The notes beneath the pieces were generated by a model. The model did no database searches. It was not told the origin of the DNA and was given only the letters and a program-made list of their open reading frames with translations. A stretch of 64,000 nt of DNA from Lactobacillus sp. ESL0700 (GTDB lineage Bacteria; Bacillota; Bacilli; Lactobacillales; Lactobacillaceae): contig NZ_CP113930.1 of NCBI RefSeq assembly GCF_029392095.1, forward strand, positions 868,001 through 932,000, given 5' to 3'. Position numbers and translations under genes: made by a program. This document shows positions 1 to 8,950 of this stretch, in pieces; position 1 is the first letter of the stretch; every line of letters starts with the position of its first letter.

Positions 1-3000
1 CAATTTTTGGTTTAGATACTTCTAAGAATAACTTGAATGATACAGAAAAGAATTGTGAAAAAGACGTCGACAATGCATTACTACCTTATAAATTGTTGAA
101 TAAGCAACATCATCAAACTTCCGCACTTGATGATTATGCGGCAGGTAAAGATGGTCAGTCTGGGGATGGTGCAATTGATGCTCTGCCTAACTTGACTGAT
201 AAGGAAAAGGAAGACTACAAGGCACAAATTGCCAAAGCTCGCCAAGATGCAGCTAATAAGGTTAATGGTATTAAACTGCCAGATAAGCCAACTGATGCTG
301 ACTATAATTCTGCTGCTAAAGACGTTGACGATGCAGAAAAAGCCGGCGAAGCTGCCATTGCTGCAATTATCAATCAAGCAAAGCAAAATGATGATAAACG
401 GCAAGCTGATAAAGAATTGGAAGATGCAGCTAACAAAGCTAAGACTGATAATCCTGACTTAGCAGACGCAATTAATCAAGTGGTTAGTGATGCTGAGAAA
501 CAAATCGAGAATACTTCAGTTACTGACCCAACTAATGCTAAATCACCAGAAGGCATTAAGAATGATGCAATTGATAAGATCAATAAGTTGGTTGACGATG
601 CTAAGATTGGCAGTCACAAGCAAGATACAATTAAGAAATTGGATCAGGAAAAATCGAAGGCTGCAGCAGTTATTAACCGTTCGCAATTAACTGATGAGCA
701 AAAGAAGGCGGCTTTAGCGAAGCTCGATGCGTTATATGATGACGCTCAAAAGCGGCTTGACACTAGCAAGACAGATAAGAACGGCAAGCCATTGCCAGCA
801 AATGTTTATCAGGCAGCTGCTGACCAAATTGCTAATGATTACCAAAAGATGATTGATATGGTCATTAACCAAAATTCAAAGAATGCTGATTATCCTTGGT
901 TTGAAAATGAAGCTGACAATGCTCACGGCGATTTGAATGGTAAGTGGAATAATCTTGAAGGCAGCTTGTCTGATACGCAAAAGAATAAGTATCGAGATTT
1001 AATCAATACTATTGAAAACAGTATTGGTGATCTTGATAAGTCACAAAGTGGCCACAAGACCTCAATTAGCGATGATATTACTGCTTATGATGCTGGTTTA
1101 ACTGCTCTAAACAAGTTGAAGGCAGTTAAAGATGTTGAAGATGCCCAAACTGCAGCTAATACCGCAATTGATGGCCACTCTAACTTGTCCAAGGAGCAAA
1201 AGCAGTCATACAAGGATCAAGCTGATAAAGATGCCCAAACTGCAATTAATAATATTCTTGGTGTTAACCCAAGTGCTAATGACACAATTGGTAACCAAGA
1301 TAAGATTGATGCAGCAAAGGGCAGTGTCGACAAGGACTTAGCTACTATTGTTAATAATGCCAATAAAGATGATGCTGGTGTACTTGCTGATGCTAAGAAA
1401 AAGGCAGCTGCTAAGATTGATGATGCATACAATGCTGCTAAAAAGAAGCTAGGTTCAGCTTATAAGCCAGGTGGCGAACTTGATCAAGCTCACCAACATG
1501 AGATTGATCAGTTGAATGGGATGTCACTTGACGCTCTGCAAAATGTTGATGATGCAATTAAGAATGTTGACAAAGCAGCCGTTAATGAAGCTGGCGATTA
1601 CGCTAAGGATCAGATTGATAAATTACCTGACTTTACTGATCACCAAAAGCAAGCTTTGAAGGGTCAAATCGATAAGGATGTCGCAGTCGCAAACGGCGAT
1701 CAGGGTACGATTACCGCTGGGACAGTTGATCCAGATACTGTTACTACTGCTCGTGATAATACGATTGATACAATTTTGGCTGATGCCAAAGGTGATACGC
1801 AAAATGACAAGGATGCGTTAGCTAATGATCCAGCTGTTCAATTAGATGAGGCAAAAGCACAAGCTGAAAAGGACATTCAAACTGTTTATGATGCAGCTAA
1901 GGCAAAATTACCTAGTGGTGCTGATACTTCTGAACTTGATGATGCTTTTAACAACAATAAGAATGTTAATGGCTCAAGCATTCAGGAAATTAAGGATGCT
2001 GTTAAGGCAGCTGAACAAGCAATTGCTAAGGGTGCTATCAAGGATGCTGCTAAGGCTGCTAAGAATCAGATTACTGGCTTAAAGCATGACGATGGCACAG
2101 ACTTTACAGATGCTGAAAAGAATGCCTTGAATAACTTGATTGATAGTGATGTTGCTAAGGCTGATGATGCGATTAATGCAGCAGCTGCTGATCAAACTGG
2201 TATCACTTTAGCAGATGCCACTAATTCAACAGATGAAGGAATTGTCAGTGGTGCCTTGAACAATCACTTAATGACAATTGCTGCTGATGGCTCAGGTACG
2301 AGTGATGCAGATAAGGATGCTCTAAATACTGACCCAACTGTGCTTGCTGATGCTAAGCAAAAAGCTAAGGATGCCGTCAATACTGCAGCTAACAAAGCAA
2401 AGAAGGCAGTTGATAAGCTGACTAACCATAAGGATGGCACACCATATACTGCTGCTGAAAAGCAAGCTCTTAAAGATGCCATCCAAAAGGAAGTCGATAA
2501 GGCCAATGATGATTCAACTGGCTCAATTGATCAGGCTGACACGGTTGGTAAAGTTGATCAGGCTAAAGATGATGCACTTGCAGCAATTAATGGTATTAAA
2601 GATGATTGCGATAAGAATAAAGAAGATGCACTTAATAACATTATTAACAATGATCCTAATGTTGAAAAAGAGCGTCAGGATAAGGAAAATGCCAAGAAAG
2701 CTGTTCAAGAAGCGGCTAACAAAGCTCGCCAAGATTTAGGTGTTACTGAGGGTAGTTCTGATGCTGCTAAAATTGATCAGGCTGAAGAAGATGCATTAGC
2801 TAAAATTAACGAGGTAACTGATGGTAATTACACCACTGCTGCTAACACTGGTTTAGGTAATATTGTTGACCAAGAAAAGCAAACAGCCAAAGATAAATTA
2901 GGCAAGGATGCTGATGTAAGTGCAATTGACGCCGTTACAAGTGACGATACAACCAGCGCCAATGTTACTGACAAGCAGGATGCAATTAAGAATGCCTTTA

Positions 3001-6000
3001 ATTCTAGCAAGGACAAGCAAGCAGCCCTTACTGCAGCTAATAGTGCCATCGATGCTGCTTACCATACGGCAATTGACAAATTGCACGAGCAATATGGTCC
3101 TAATGCGGATACTTCAAAGACCGATGCTGCCTATAAGGATCATCATGTAGCTCAAGGCGATACTGTTGACGCAATTAAGGCTGATGCTTTAAAGGCTGAA
3201 AAGGAAATCGCGCAAGGTGAAATCGCAGATGCCGCTGCTAATGCTAAGAATAAGATTGATCATTTGGCTAACAAGCCAGATGGTACTCCTTACACCGATA
3301 CTGAGAAGCAAGCCTTGAAGGATAAAATCGATCAAGAAATTGACGACTATGTTTCCCAAGGTAATCAGGCAATTACTGATTCTGATACAGAAGATAAGGT
3401 TAACTCAGCTAGAGATAAGGCACTTGATAACATTAATAATGCACTTTCTGCTGATAATTTAGCTGATATTTTAAGTAAAGATCCTAATGTTGCTAAGGAC
3501 AATGCTAATGCAGCAATCGATCAGGCTGCTCAAGATGCAATTGATAAAATTGATAAGAACAAGACCTGGAGCAAGGAACAAAAGGACAAGCTTAAGGATC
3601 GAGTTAAGCAAGACGCTCAGGTTGGTAAAGACAAGATCAAGAATGACTCTGACATTGCTGCCATTAATAAAGACAAAGATGCCGCAATTGACAAGATCAA
3701 TAATGAACTTACTGCCGGAACTGCGATGCAGGCAGCCAAAGATAAGATTCAACAAGCACATGATGCTGCGATTGCTAACGGCGTATCTAAAGAAGATGCC
3801 GATAAGGCACAAGAAGAAGCTAATGAAGCTATCGAGAATGCTAAAGATCCATCTGATATTGATCAGGCACAACTTGCTGGTGAAAAAGACTTCGCTAAAT
3901 TAGAAGTAGCTCATGCACATGATGTTGCAATTGCTAATGGTGTCTCTAAAGATGACGCTGATAAGGCCCAAGTTGCAGCTAATGCCGCAATCGATAAGGC
4001 AGACAGTGAATCGGGCGTTGATGATAGTAAGCTAGACGGCGAAAAAGACTTGGCTAAGCTAGAAGTTTCCCATGCCTATGATGCAGCGATTGCCAGTGGT
4101 GTGTCTAAAGATGATGCTGACAAGGCCCAAGCCGCAGCTAATGCCGCAATCGACAAGGCAGACAGTCAGGCAGGAATTAACAGCAATAAACTAAATGGTG
4201 AAAAAGACTTAGCTAAACTGGAAGTTTCCCATGCCTATGATGCAGCGATTGCTAGTGGTGTGTCTAAAGAAGACGCTAACAAGGCACGAGAAGATGCTAA
4301 TAACGCAATCGACAAGGCAGACAGTCAGACAGGAATTAACAAGAATAAGCTAGACGGTGAAAAAGACTTGGCTAAGCTAGAAGTTTCTCATGCCTATGAT
4401 GCAGCGATTGCCAGTGGTGTGTCTAAAGATGACGCCAACAAAGCGCGAGAAGATGCTAATAATGCAATCGATAAGGCAGACAATCAAGCAGGAATTAACA
4501 AGAATAAGTTATCTGGTGAAAAGGACTTAGCTAAATTAGAAGTAGCCCATTCCCATGATCTTGCTATTGCCAATGGTGTATCTGAAGCCGACGCTGATAA
4601 GGCCCAAGCTGCAGCCAACGCCGCAATTGATAAGGCAGACAATCAATCAGGTATCAATAATAGTAAGCTTGACGGTGAAAAGGACCTTGCTAAGTTAGAA
4701 GTTCAAGCTGCTTATGATACGGCTATTAGTAGTCATCTTACTGACGAGCGAGCAGAACAGGCTAAGAAAGACCGAGATACTGCACTTGCTGCGATTGATG
4801 ATGCTAAGGATTCAGCTGGAATTACCAATGGTAAGTTATCCGGTGAAAAAGACATTGCTAAACTTGAAGTTGACCAATCCTATGATGATGCCATTGCCAG
4901 TGGTGTATCAAAAGATAAAGCAGATAAAGCTAAGCAAGATGCATTAGGTAATATCAATGATGGTAAAAATAACAATACTGTTACTAAAGATAAACTTGGT
5001 GGTGAAAAAGACCTCGCTAAACTAGAGGTTTCGAATGCTGCTGATAAGGCCAAGCAACAAGTTAAGGATCAGACCAAGGGTCTGCCACAAGACTTAATAA
5101 ATGAATTGCTACGTGAGTTTGATGATTATCTTAATGAAGCTAACGGTGATGATACTAATAATGGTACGATTGACGATGCTAATAACCGACCAAGCATCAC
5201 TGATGCAAGGGATAAGGCAATTAAGAAGATAAACGATGCCCTAGAAAAGATTAAGCAAAAATACCAAAATACTAGTTCTTCACCATCTGAGCCTGTCCAA
5301 CAACCTGCTCCTGCAAAGGAAGAAAAGGGCACTGACTTAATCTTGATGCACAATGCTTACCTTTATGATGAAAATGGTAACCGTGCTAACAAGATTAACT
5401 TGAAGGCTGGCTCAGTAGTCACGACTTATGGTAAGCAAAAGATTAATGGTACAGAGTACTTCATCTTGATTGACAAGGGTGCTAATAACAAGAAGTATTA
5501 CTTGGTAAGCACGAATATAACTAGTGTGCACAAGACTTTGACCCATAATGCCTATGTCTACAATAAGTATGGTCAAAGAATTAAGTCTCGTCATGCATTG
5601 AAAAAGGGCACGACAATTGCTACATTCGGAAGTGCTGTTACTATTGAAGGCCGCAAGTACTACATTACTGGTGAAAATAAGTACGTGAGAGTAACTAACT
5701 TTGCTAGTGATTCGACAGCTGCTACTAAGACAGTTAAGACACAAGAGGCAGTTGCTCCAATTAGTGACAAGCCTGATGCTCCAGTTGAAAAGAAGATTAT
5801 GCATAATGCATATCTTTATAATAAACAAGGTGTTCGTACTACTGGATTGATCTTTAATGCTGGTTCAGTAATTACCACGACTGGCACTAAGTCAATTGAT
5901 GGCGAAATTTACTACGGACTTGAAGACGGCTTGTATGTCAAGGCTGCTAATATTGATGCCAAGAAGTTAAAATTGAAGCATAATGCTTACATTTACGGCC

Positions 6001-6146
6001 AATATGGTAATCGTAAAGGTAAAAAGGTGCTTAAGAAGTCTAAGTCAGTTAAGACTTACGGCAATGCAATTTCAGTTCAAGGTAAGAAATATTACATTAC
6101 AGCCAAAGGAAAATTAGTTAAGAAAGCTAACTTCAACAAGAAGTAA
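1..6146 (+). CDS. Giant repeat-rich surface protein with SLAP wall-binding domains (5' end outside window)
   Basis: The reading frame is open to the left edge (codons begin at base 3), so the TTG at 33 is unlikely to be the start and the signal peptide must lie upstream. Residues here are counted from that TTG (2037 visible). Residues 1-1230 are acidic, Ala/Asp/Lys-rich helical repeats of DUF1542 type, marked by recurring units such as TDAEKNALNN and TAAEKQALKD. Residues about 1235-1666 are a 53-residue tandem block. A Ser/Pro linker (about 1745-1768) leads to four SLAP units in two pairs, each opening with HNAYLY, HNAYVY or HNAYIY. SLAP domains hold proteins to the lactobacillus wall non-covalently, and no LPxTG motif is visible. 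Probable role: adhesin or cell-surface stalk. The ligand cannot be read from sequence. A terminator follows. Family-level call is firm, function is inferred. Confidence 0.9.
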   Translation, partial: IFGLDTSKNNLNDTEKNCEKDVDNALLPYKLLNKQHHQTSALDDYAAGKDGQSGDGAIDALPNLTDKEKEDYKAQIAKARQDAANKVNGIKLPDKPTDADYNSAAKDVDDAEKAGEAAIAAIINQAKQNDDKRQADKELEDAANKAKTDNPDLADAINQVVSDAEKQIENTSVTDPTNAKSPEGIKNDAIDKINKLVDDAKIGSHKQDTIKKLDQEKSKAAAVINRSQLTDEQKKAALAKLDALYDDAQKRLDTSKTDKNGKPLPANVYQAAADQIANDYQKMIDMVINQNSKNADYPWFENEADNAHGDLNGKWNNLEGSLSDTQKNKYRDLINTIENSIGDLDKSQSGHKTSISDDITAYDAGLTALNKLKAVKDVEDAQTAANTAIDGHSNLSKEQKQSYKDQADKDAQTAINNILGVNPSANDTIGNQDKIDAAKGSVDKDLATIVNNANKDDAGVLADAKKKAAAKIDDAYNAAKKKLGSAYKPGGELDQAHQHEIDQLNGMSLDALQNVDDAIKNVDKAAVNEAGDYAKDQIDKLPDFTDHQKQALKGQIDKDVAVANGDQGTITAGTVDPDTVTTARDNTIDTILADAKGDTQNDKDALANDPAVQLDEAKAQAEKDIQTVYDAAKAKLPSGADTSELDDAFNNNKNVNGSSIQEIKDAVKAAEQAIAKGAIKDAAKAAKNQITGLKHDDGTDFTDAEKNALNNLIDSDVAKADDAINAAAADQTGITLADATNSTDEGIVSGALNNHLMTIAADGSGTSDADKDALNTDPTVLADAKQKAKDAVNTAANKAKKAVDKLTNHKDGTPYTAAEKQALKDAIQKEVDKANDDSTGSIDQADTVGKVDQAKDDALAAINGIKDDCDKNKEDALNNIINNDPNVEKERQDKENAKKAVQEAANKARQDLGVTEGSSDAAKIDQAEEDALAKINEVTDGNYTTAANTGLGNIVDQEKQTAKDKLGKDADVSAIDAVTSDDTTSANVTDKQDAIKNAFNSSKDKQAALTAANSAIDAAYHTAIDKLHEQYGPNADTSKTDAAYKDHHVAQGDTVDAIKADALKAEKEIAQGEIADAAANAKNKIDHLANKPDGTPYTDTEKQALKDKIDQEIDDYVSQGNQAITDSDTEDKVNSARDKALDNINNALSADNLADILSKDPNVAKDNANAAIDQAAQDAIDKIDKNKTWSKEQKDKLKDRVKQDAQVGKDKIKNDSDIAAINKDKDAAIDKINNELTAGTAMQAAKDKIQQAHDAAIANGVSKEDADKAQEEANEAIENAKDPSDIDQAQLAGEKDFAKLEVAHAHDVAIANGVSKDDADKAQVAANAAIDKADSESGVDDSKLDGEKDLAKLEVSHAYDAAIASGVSKDDADKAQAAANAAIDKADSQAGINSNKLNGEKDLAKLEVSHAYDAAIASGVSKEDANKAREDANNAIDKADSQTGINKNKLDGEKDLAKLEVSHAYDAAIASGVSKDDANKAREDANNAIDKADNQAGINKNKLSGEKDLAKLEVAHSHDLAIANGVSEADADKAQAAANAAIDKADNQSGINNSKLDGEKDLAKLEVQAAYDTAISSHLTDERAEQAKKDRDTALAAIDDAKDSAGITNGKLSGEKDIAKLEVDQSYDDAIASGVSKDKADKAKQDALGNINDGKNNNTVTKDKLGGEKDLAKLEVSNAADKAKQQVKDQTKGLPQDLINELLREFDDYLNEANGDDTNNGTIDDANNRPSITDARDKAIKKINDALEKIKQKYQNTSSSPSEPVQQPAPAKEEKGTDLILMHNAYLYDENGNRANKINLKAGSVVTTYGKQKINGTEYFILIDKGANNKKYYLVSTNITSVHKTLTHNAYVYNKYGQRIKSRHALKKGTTIATFGSAVTIEGRKYYITGENKYVRVTNFASDSTAATKTVKTQEAVAPISDKPDAPVEKKIMHNAYLYNKQGVRTTGLIFNAGSVITTTGTKSIDGEIYYGLEDGLYVKAANIDAKKLKLKHNAYIYGQYGNRKGKKVLKKSKSVKTYGNAISVQGKKYYITAKGKLVKKANFNKK
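3735..5030 (+). repeat. Tandem 159-bp (53-residue) repeats inside the giant surface protein
   Basis: The motif GEKDLAKLEV (or close variants) starts at bases 3879, 4038, 4197, 4356, 4515, 4674, 4842 and 5001. Spacing is 159 bp except for one interval of 168 bp, so the frame is always kept. Units read roughly as helix (HAYDAAIASGVSKDDADKA), helix (AAANAAIDKAD), then the GEKDLAKLEV joint. The copies around 4071, 4230 and 4389 are nearly identical at DNA level, while outer copies are more diverged. This is the pattern expected from recent unequal exchange in the centre of the block. Confidence 0.9.
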
Positions 6147-6160
6147 ACTTTAGATAAGAA

Positions 6161-6201
6161 AATGTCCCAAATTGTTAAAATGACAATTTGGGGCATTTTT
6201 T
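6161..6201 (+). terminator. Intrinsic terminator after the giant surface gene
   Basis: AATGTCCCAAATTGT pairs with ACAATTTGGGGCATT (one G-U) around a short loop and is followed by a run of six T. It starts 15 bases after the TAA stop. Confidence 0.85.
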
Positions 6202-6242
6202 GTGTTTCAGATAAAAATATGTAAATACTAGTATAAAGTATA

Positions 6243-6273
6243 TTGACTTTTCGGGGGGGGTCAAGAGCATACT
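6243..6273 (+). promoter_or_regulatory. Candidate promoter with an eight-G tract in the spacer
   Basis: TTGACT (6243-6248) is a good -35. The best -10 downstream is CATACT (6268-6273), at a spacing of 19, two bases longer than optimal. The spacer holds G8 (6253-6260), very unusual in this AT-rich genome. Slippage in the tract would change the spacing. The -10 is only a fair match and a different one could be used. Confidence 0.45.
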
Positions 6274-6342
6274 GTATACGTGAATTGTAGTTACGGCAAA
6301 TTTTGAGTTTGGCGCATTTAAAATTATAGGAGGAGTTTGAGT

Positions 6343-7005
6343 ATGAATTTAAACAAGAAAATCATCAAGTTAACAGTCTTAGGACTAGCAGCAGTTGCTC
6401 CATTGAGCTTATCGCGTGCAGCATTAGCTGATACGACAACCAATAACACTCAACCAACAACAACTAACGCACCAGCAAATACTGATAATAGTAAAACTAC
6501 GACTGATACCACAGTTGACAAGGATACGGTAACCAATACAAAGCCAGTGACTAAGAAGCAAAAGGCACAAGCTGCTGCCGCAAAGAAATATTACAAGAAA
6601 GCTGTCAAGAAAGCCAAGGGTAAGTCAAAGACTAATAAGCGTAAGATTTATAGTAAAGCATACAATCACTTTAAGAAAATTCAAAATCATGCTAATAGTG
6701 TAAAGTATATGAAGAAGCTAGGTACTTTAATTTTTCATACGCGTACATTTTATCCTGATGCCAACGGTGTAATGCATGTAATAGAAAATCATATGGTAGA
6801 TGCATATTCTAATAAGGTTTTTGGAGATTATACATTAAAAGATCTAAATATGAATATATTAAATAAAGAATTAGAAAAATATAATATGCCACAAAATATT
6901 CTACCAAATAAATATTACTTTAATTATAATTATAATGAAGATTCATGGCAAATGGTATTAAATTATACTAAATATAATCAAAAATTATATCCATTATTTA
7001 ACTAA
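6343..7005 (+). CDS. Small secreted protein of unknown function
   Basis: A 220-residue protein starting at ATG 6343, chosen because AGGAGGAG lies at 6328-6335, seven bases before it; the in-frame TTG at 6337 is too close. It has a clear signal peptide: basic start, hydrophobic core VLGLAAVAPLSL, and a cleavage site after ALA (about residue 29). Next come a Thr/Asn-rich linker, then a Lys/Ala-rich basic helical stretch (KKYYKKAVKKAKGKSK), then a Tyr/Asn-rich C-terminal part. No wall-sorting motif or SLAP domain is seen. Base composition breaks inside the gene: by hand count, 6361-6480 is about 43% GC and 6841-6960 about 18%. I do not recognise the family. The basic segment could bind wall polymers, but that is a guess. 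Confidence 0.75.
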   Translation: MNLNKKIIKLTVLGLAAVAPLSLSRAALADTTTNNTQPTTTNAPANTDNSKTTTDTTVDKDTVTNTKPVTKKQKAQAAAAKKYYKKAVKKAKGKSKTNKRKIYSKAYNHFKKIQNHANSVKYMKKLGTLIFHTRTFYPDANGVMHVIENHMVDAYSNKVFGDYTLKDLNMNILNKELEKYNMPQNILPNKYYFNYNYNEDSWQMVLNYTKYNQKLYPLFN

Positions 7006-7012
7006 TTATTTT

Positions 7013-7036
7013 AAGGAAGAGAAATCCTCCTTTTTT
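7013..7036 (+). terminator. Weak intrinsic terminator after the secreted protein gene
   Basis: AAGGAAGA and TCCTCCTT pair with one mismatch around a GAAA loop, followed by a T run. Confidence 0.6.
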
Positions 7037-7066
7037 GTGTGATGAATTATAAAGGCAGGGACACAA

Positions 7067-7104
7067 AAATGCGTTAGAACTTTTAAGCTCTAACGCATTT
7101 TTTT
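7067..7104. terminator. Bidirectional terminator between the secreted protein gene and rarA
   Basis: AATGCGTTAGA and TCTAACGCATT form a perfect 11-bp stem with A and T runs on the two sides, so it can end transcription from either direction. It lies just past the rarA stop. Confidence 0.85.
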
Positions 7105-7110
7105 AATTAG

Positions 7111-8415
7111 TTATTTTTGTTTAAGGCCATCTTCCTGCATTTGGTGCAAAACTTGGTATTGCTCCTTGAGGGCTTTTTCAATTTTAGAATTACCTTTAGG
7201 AGCAAAGTATTGCTTGCCAACGAGTTTATCAGGTAAATATTGTTGGGCAATCCAGTCATTAGGATAGGCATGAGGATAAATATAACCTGTGCCGTGGCCT
7301 AACTTCTTGGCACCAGAATAGTGGGCGTCTTTGAGATCGGCTGGAATTGCGCCAATGTCATTCTTGCGAACATCGTTAAGGGCCGCATCAATTGCCGACA
7401 TTGCGCTATTGCTCTTAGGTGAGAGAGCCAGCTCAATTACGGCGTTAGCTAAGGGAATCCGCGCTTCGGGGAAGCCCAGACTTTGAGCGGCTTGAATAGC
7501 AATGATTGCATGTTGAGCCGCTGCAGGATTAGCTAAGCCAACGTCCTCATAGGCAATGACACTTAGGCGGCGACAGATTGAGACCAAATCGCCTGATTCA
7601 ATTAATCGTGCCAAGTAGTGCAGGGCTGCATCGGTGTCAGAACCGCGAATTGACTTTTGAAAGGCTGAGACAAGGTCATAATGGCCATCACCATTAGCAT
7701 CAAAGTTCTGGCTGCGCATCTGGATGGAATCAGCCATTTCTTGCTGAGTAATGGTGAAGTTGGTGTCTTCTTTTCCAGCAGCAATTAGCTCTTGCTTAGT
7801 TGACCTAACAGCCAGCTCCAAGCCGTTTAAGGTTGCTCGCAAATCGCCGTTACCTTTTTGAATCAGCAATTTTTCGGCATCATCTGTTAATTTTACTTGG
7901 TAGTCACCCAGACCATTTTCCTTATCAGTTAAGGCTCGATTAATCGCCCGTGCGACATCATTTTCGGCTAATGGCTTCAGCTCGAAAATTTGGCAGCGGG
8001 AGCGAATGGCGGGTGAAATCGAAATATAAGGATTTTCAGTTGTTGCCCCAATCAGAATAATTTGCCCAGATTCAAGTAGTGGTAGAAGATAATCCTGCTT
8101 GGTTTTGTCCAAGCGGTGAATTTCGTCTAATAACAAAATCACGGTGCCGCTCATTTTGCCTTCAGCGGCTACTTGTTCCAGCTGCTTTTTACTATCCGTC
8201 GCAGCATTTAACTTCCGAAAGGCATACTTGGTTGAGCCAGCAATTGCGCTGGCAATGCTGGTTTTACCAATTCCCGGTGGCCCATAAAGGATCATCGAGG
8301 AGAGCAGCTTGGCTTCAACCATTCGGCGAATAATCTTCCCAGGACCAATTAGATGTTGCTGGCCAACAACTTGATCAAGATTTTGCGGACGCATGCGGTA
8401 AGCTAACGGCTTCAT
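7111..8415 (-). CDS. rarA: Replication-associated recombination ATPase RarA (MgsA)
   Basis: A 434-residue AAA+ ATPase related to clamp loaders that acts at stalled replication forks in the cytoplasm. The N-terminal RMRPQNLDQVVGQQHL, Walker A GPPGIGKT (45-52), Walker B LLLDEIHR (D97/E98) and the sensor segment GATTENPY are visible, followed by the C-terminal tetramerisation domain. Length is normal for the family. The start ATG has a good GGAGG and overlaps the stop of the upstream gene by one base (TAATG), so the two are probably translationally coupled. A bidirectional terminator lies just beyond the stop. Confidence 0.95.
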   Translation of the reverse strand: MKPLAYRMRPQNLDQVVGQQHLIGPGKIIRRMVEAKLLSSMILYGPPGIGKTSIASAIAGSTKYAFRKLNAATDSKKQLEQVAAEGKMSGTVILLLDEIHRLDKTKQDYLLPLLESGQIILIGATTENPYISISPAIRSRCQIFELKPLAENDVARAINRALTDKENGLGDYQVKLTDDAEKLLIQKGNGDLRATLNGLELAVRSTKQELIAAGKEDTNFTITQQEMADSIQMRSQNFDANGDGHYDLVSAFQKSIRGSDTDAALHYLARLIESGDLVSICRRLSVIAYEDVGLANPAAAQHAIIAIQAAQSLGFPEARIPLANAVIELALSPKSNSAMSAIDAALNDVRKNDIGAIPADLKDAHYSGAKKLGHGTGYIYPHAYPNDWIAQQYLPDKLVGKQYFAPKGNSKIEKALKEQYQVLHQMQEDGLKQK

Positions 8416-8879
8416 TAATTGCCTCCATGAAAGAGCCGGTGCCAGAAGCCAGACTTCTTTGGCGTCTGGCCTAATTCCATCTTCGGCATTTCTTGCGGAT
8501 AAACTTGCCCAATCTCAACGCGCATCTTATTGATAGCGGTCTTGGCGACAACAAGAACAGCAGTGTCTTGAGCACCGGTTCGGGCAGTATCGTTATTAAC
8601 TAAGGTGAAGGGAACATTGTACTGCCCGCATTTAGCTTCGATTTGATCCAAAAATTCACCGGTTAAGTTGCCATTAATTAAGATTGAGTAATCACGATAA
8701 TCGGCAAAATGGTCTAAAAAAGTTGCAGTCAATTCTGGCTTTTCAACTTCAGTATTGTCCATTCTGACTAATACGCGCTCACGCAGTGATCCTAAGAAAC
8801 GCCGGCGCTCGTCAGGTTTAGTTTGTGGGGTAATTCCTTTAGCAGCATTTTCAACGCGAGTATTTAAATCTTCTGTCAT
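8415..8879 (-). CDS. yueI: YueI family protein (DUF1694)
   Basis: A protein of 154 residues when started at the ATG at 8877-8879 (MTEDLNTRVENAAKG), which has AAAGGA upstream. A longer in-frame TTG start at 8942 runs back through the rpsD terminator and is rejected. The middle (RRFLGSLRERVLVRM) and the segment with DYSILINGNL fit DUF1694. Function is not established; the fold recalls tRNA-binding or pelota-like domains, which is only a suggestion. It is coupled to rarA by a one-base overlap. No separate promoter is obvious, so it may rely on read-through from rpsD. Confidence 0.8.
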   Translation of the reverse strand: MTEDLNTRVENAAKGITPQTKPDERRRFLGSLRERVLVRMDNTEVEKPELTATFLDHFADYRDYSILINGNLTGEFLDQIEAKCGQYNVPFTLVNNDTARTGAQDTAVLVVAKTAINKMRVEIGQVYPQEMPKMELGQTPKKSGFWHRLFHGGN

Positions 8880-8905
8880 GGCTGAAAATTTCCTTTCTTG
8901 GGTAG

Positions 8906-8935
8906 CAAAAACCCCTCTCCAAAGTGGAAAGGGGC
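8906..8935 (-). terminator. Intrinsic terminator of rpsD
   Basis: On the minus strand CCCCTTTCC pairs with GGAGAGGGG (one G-U) around ACTTT and is followed by five T. Confidence 0.85.
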
Positions 8936-8950
8936 ATGCCAATGTAGAAA

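Noticed and set aside
3471..3872. Long open frames on the minus strand and in shifted frames inside the giant surface gene.
   Set aside because: They arise from the repetitive Ala/Asp/Lys codon pattern; no ribosome sites or sensible protein character.
2..6146. CRISPR-like array in the repetitive first 6 kb.
   Set aside because: The repeats are coding, 159 bp long and diverged, with no short palindromic repeat or unique spacer pattern and no cas genes.
8880..8942. Longer N terminus for the YueI protein (start at 8942).
   Set aside because: It runs through the rpsD terminator and lacks a ribosome site; ATG 8877-8879 has one.
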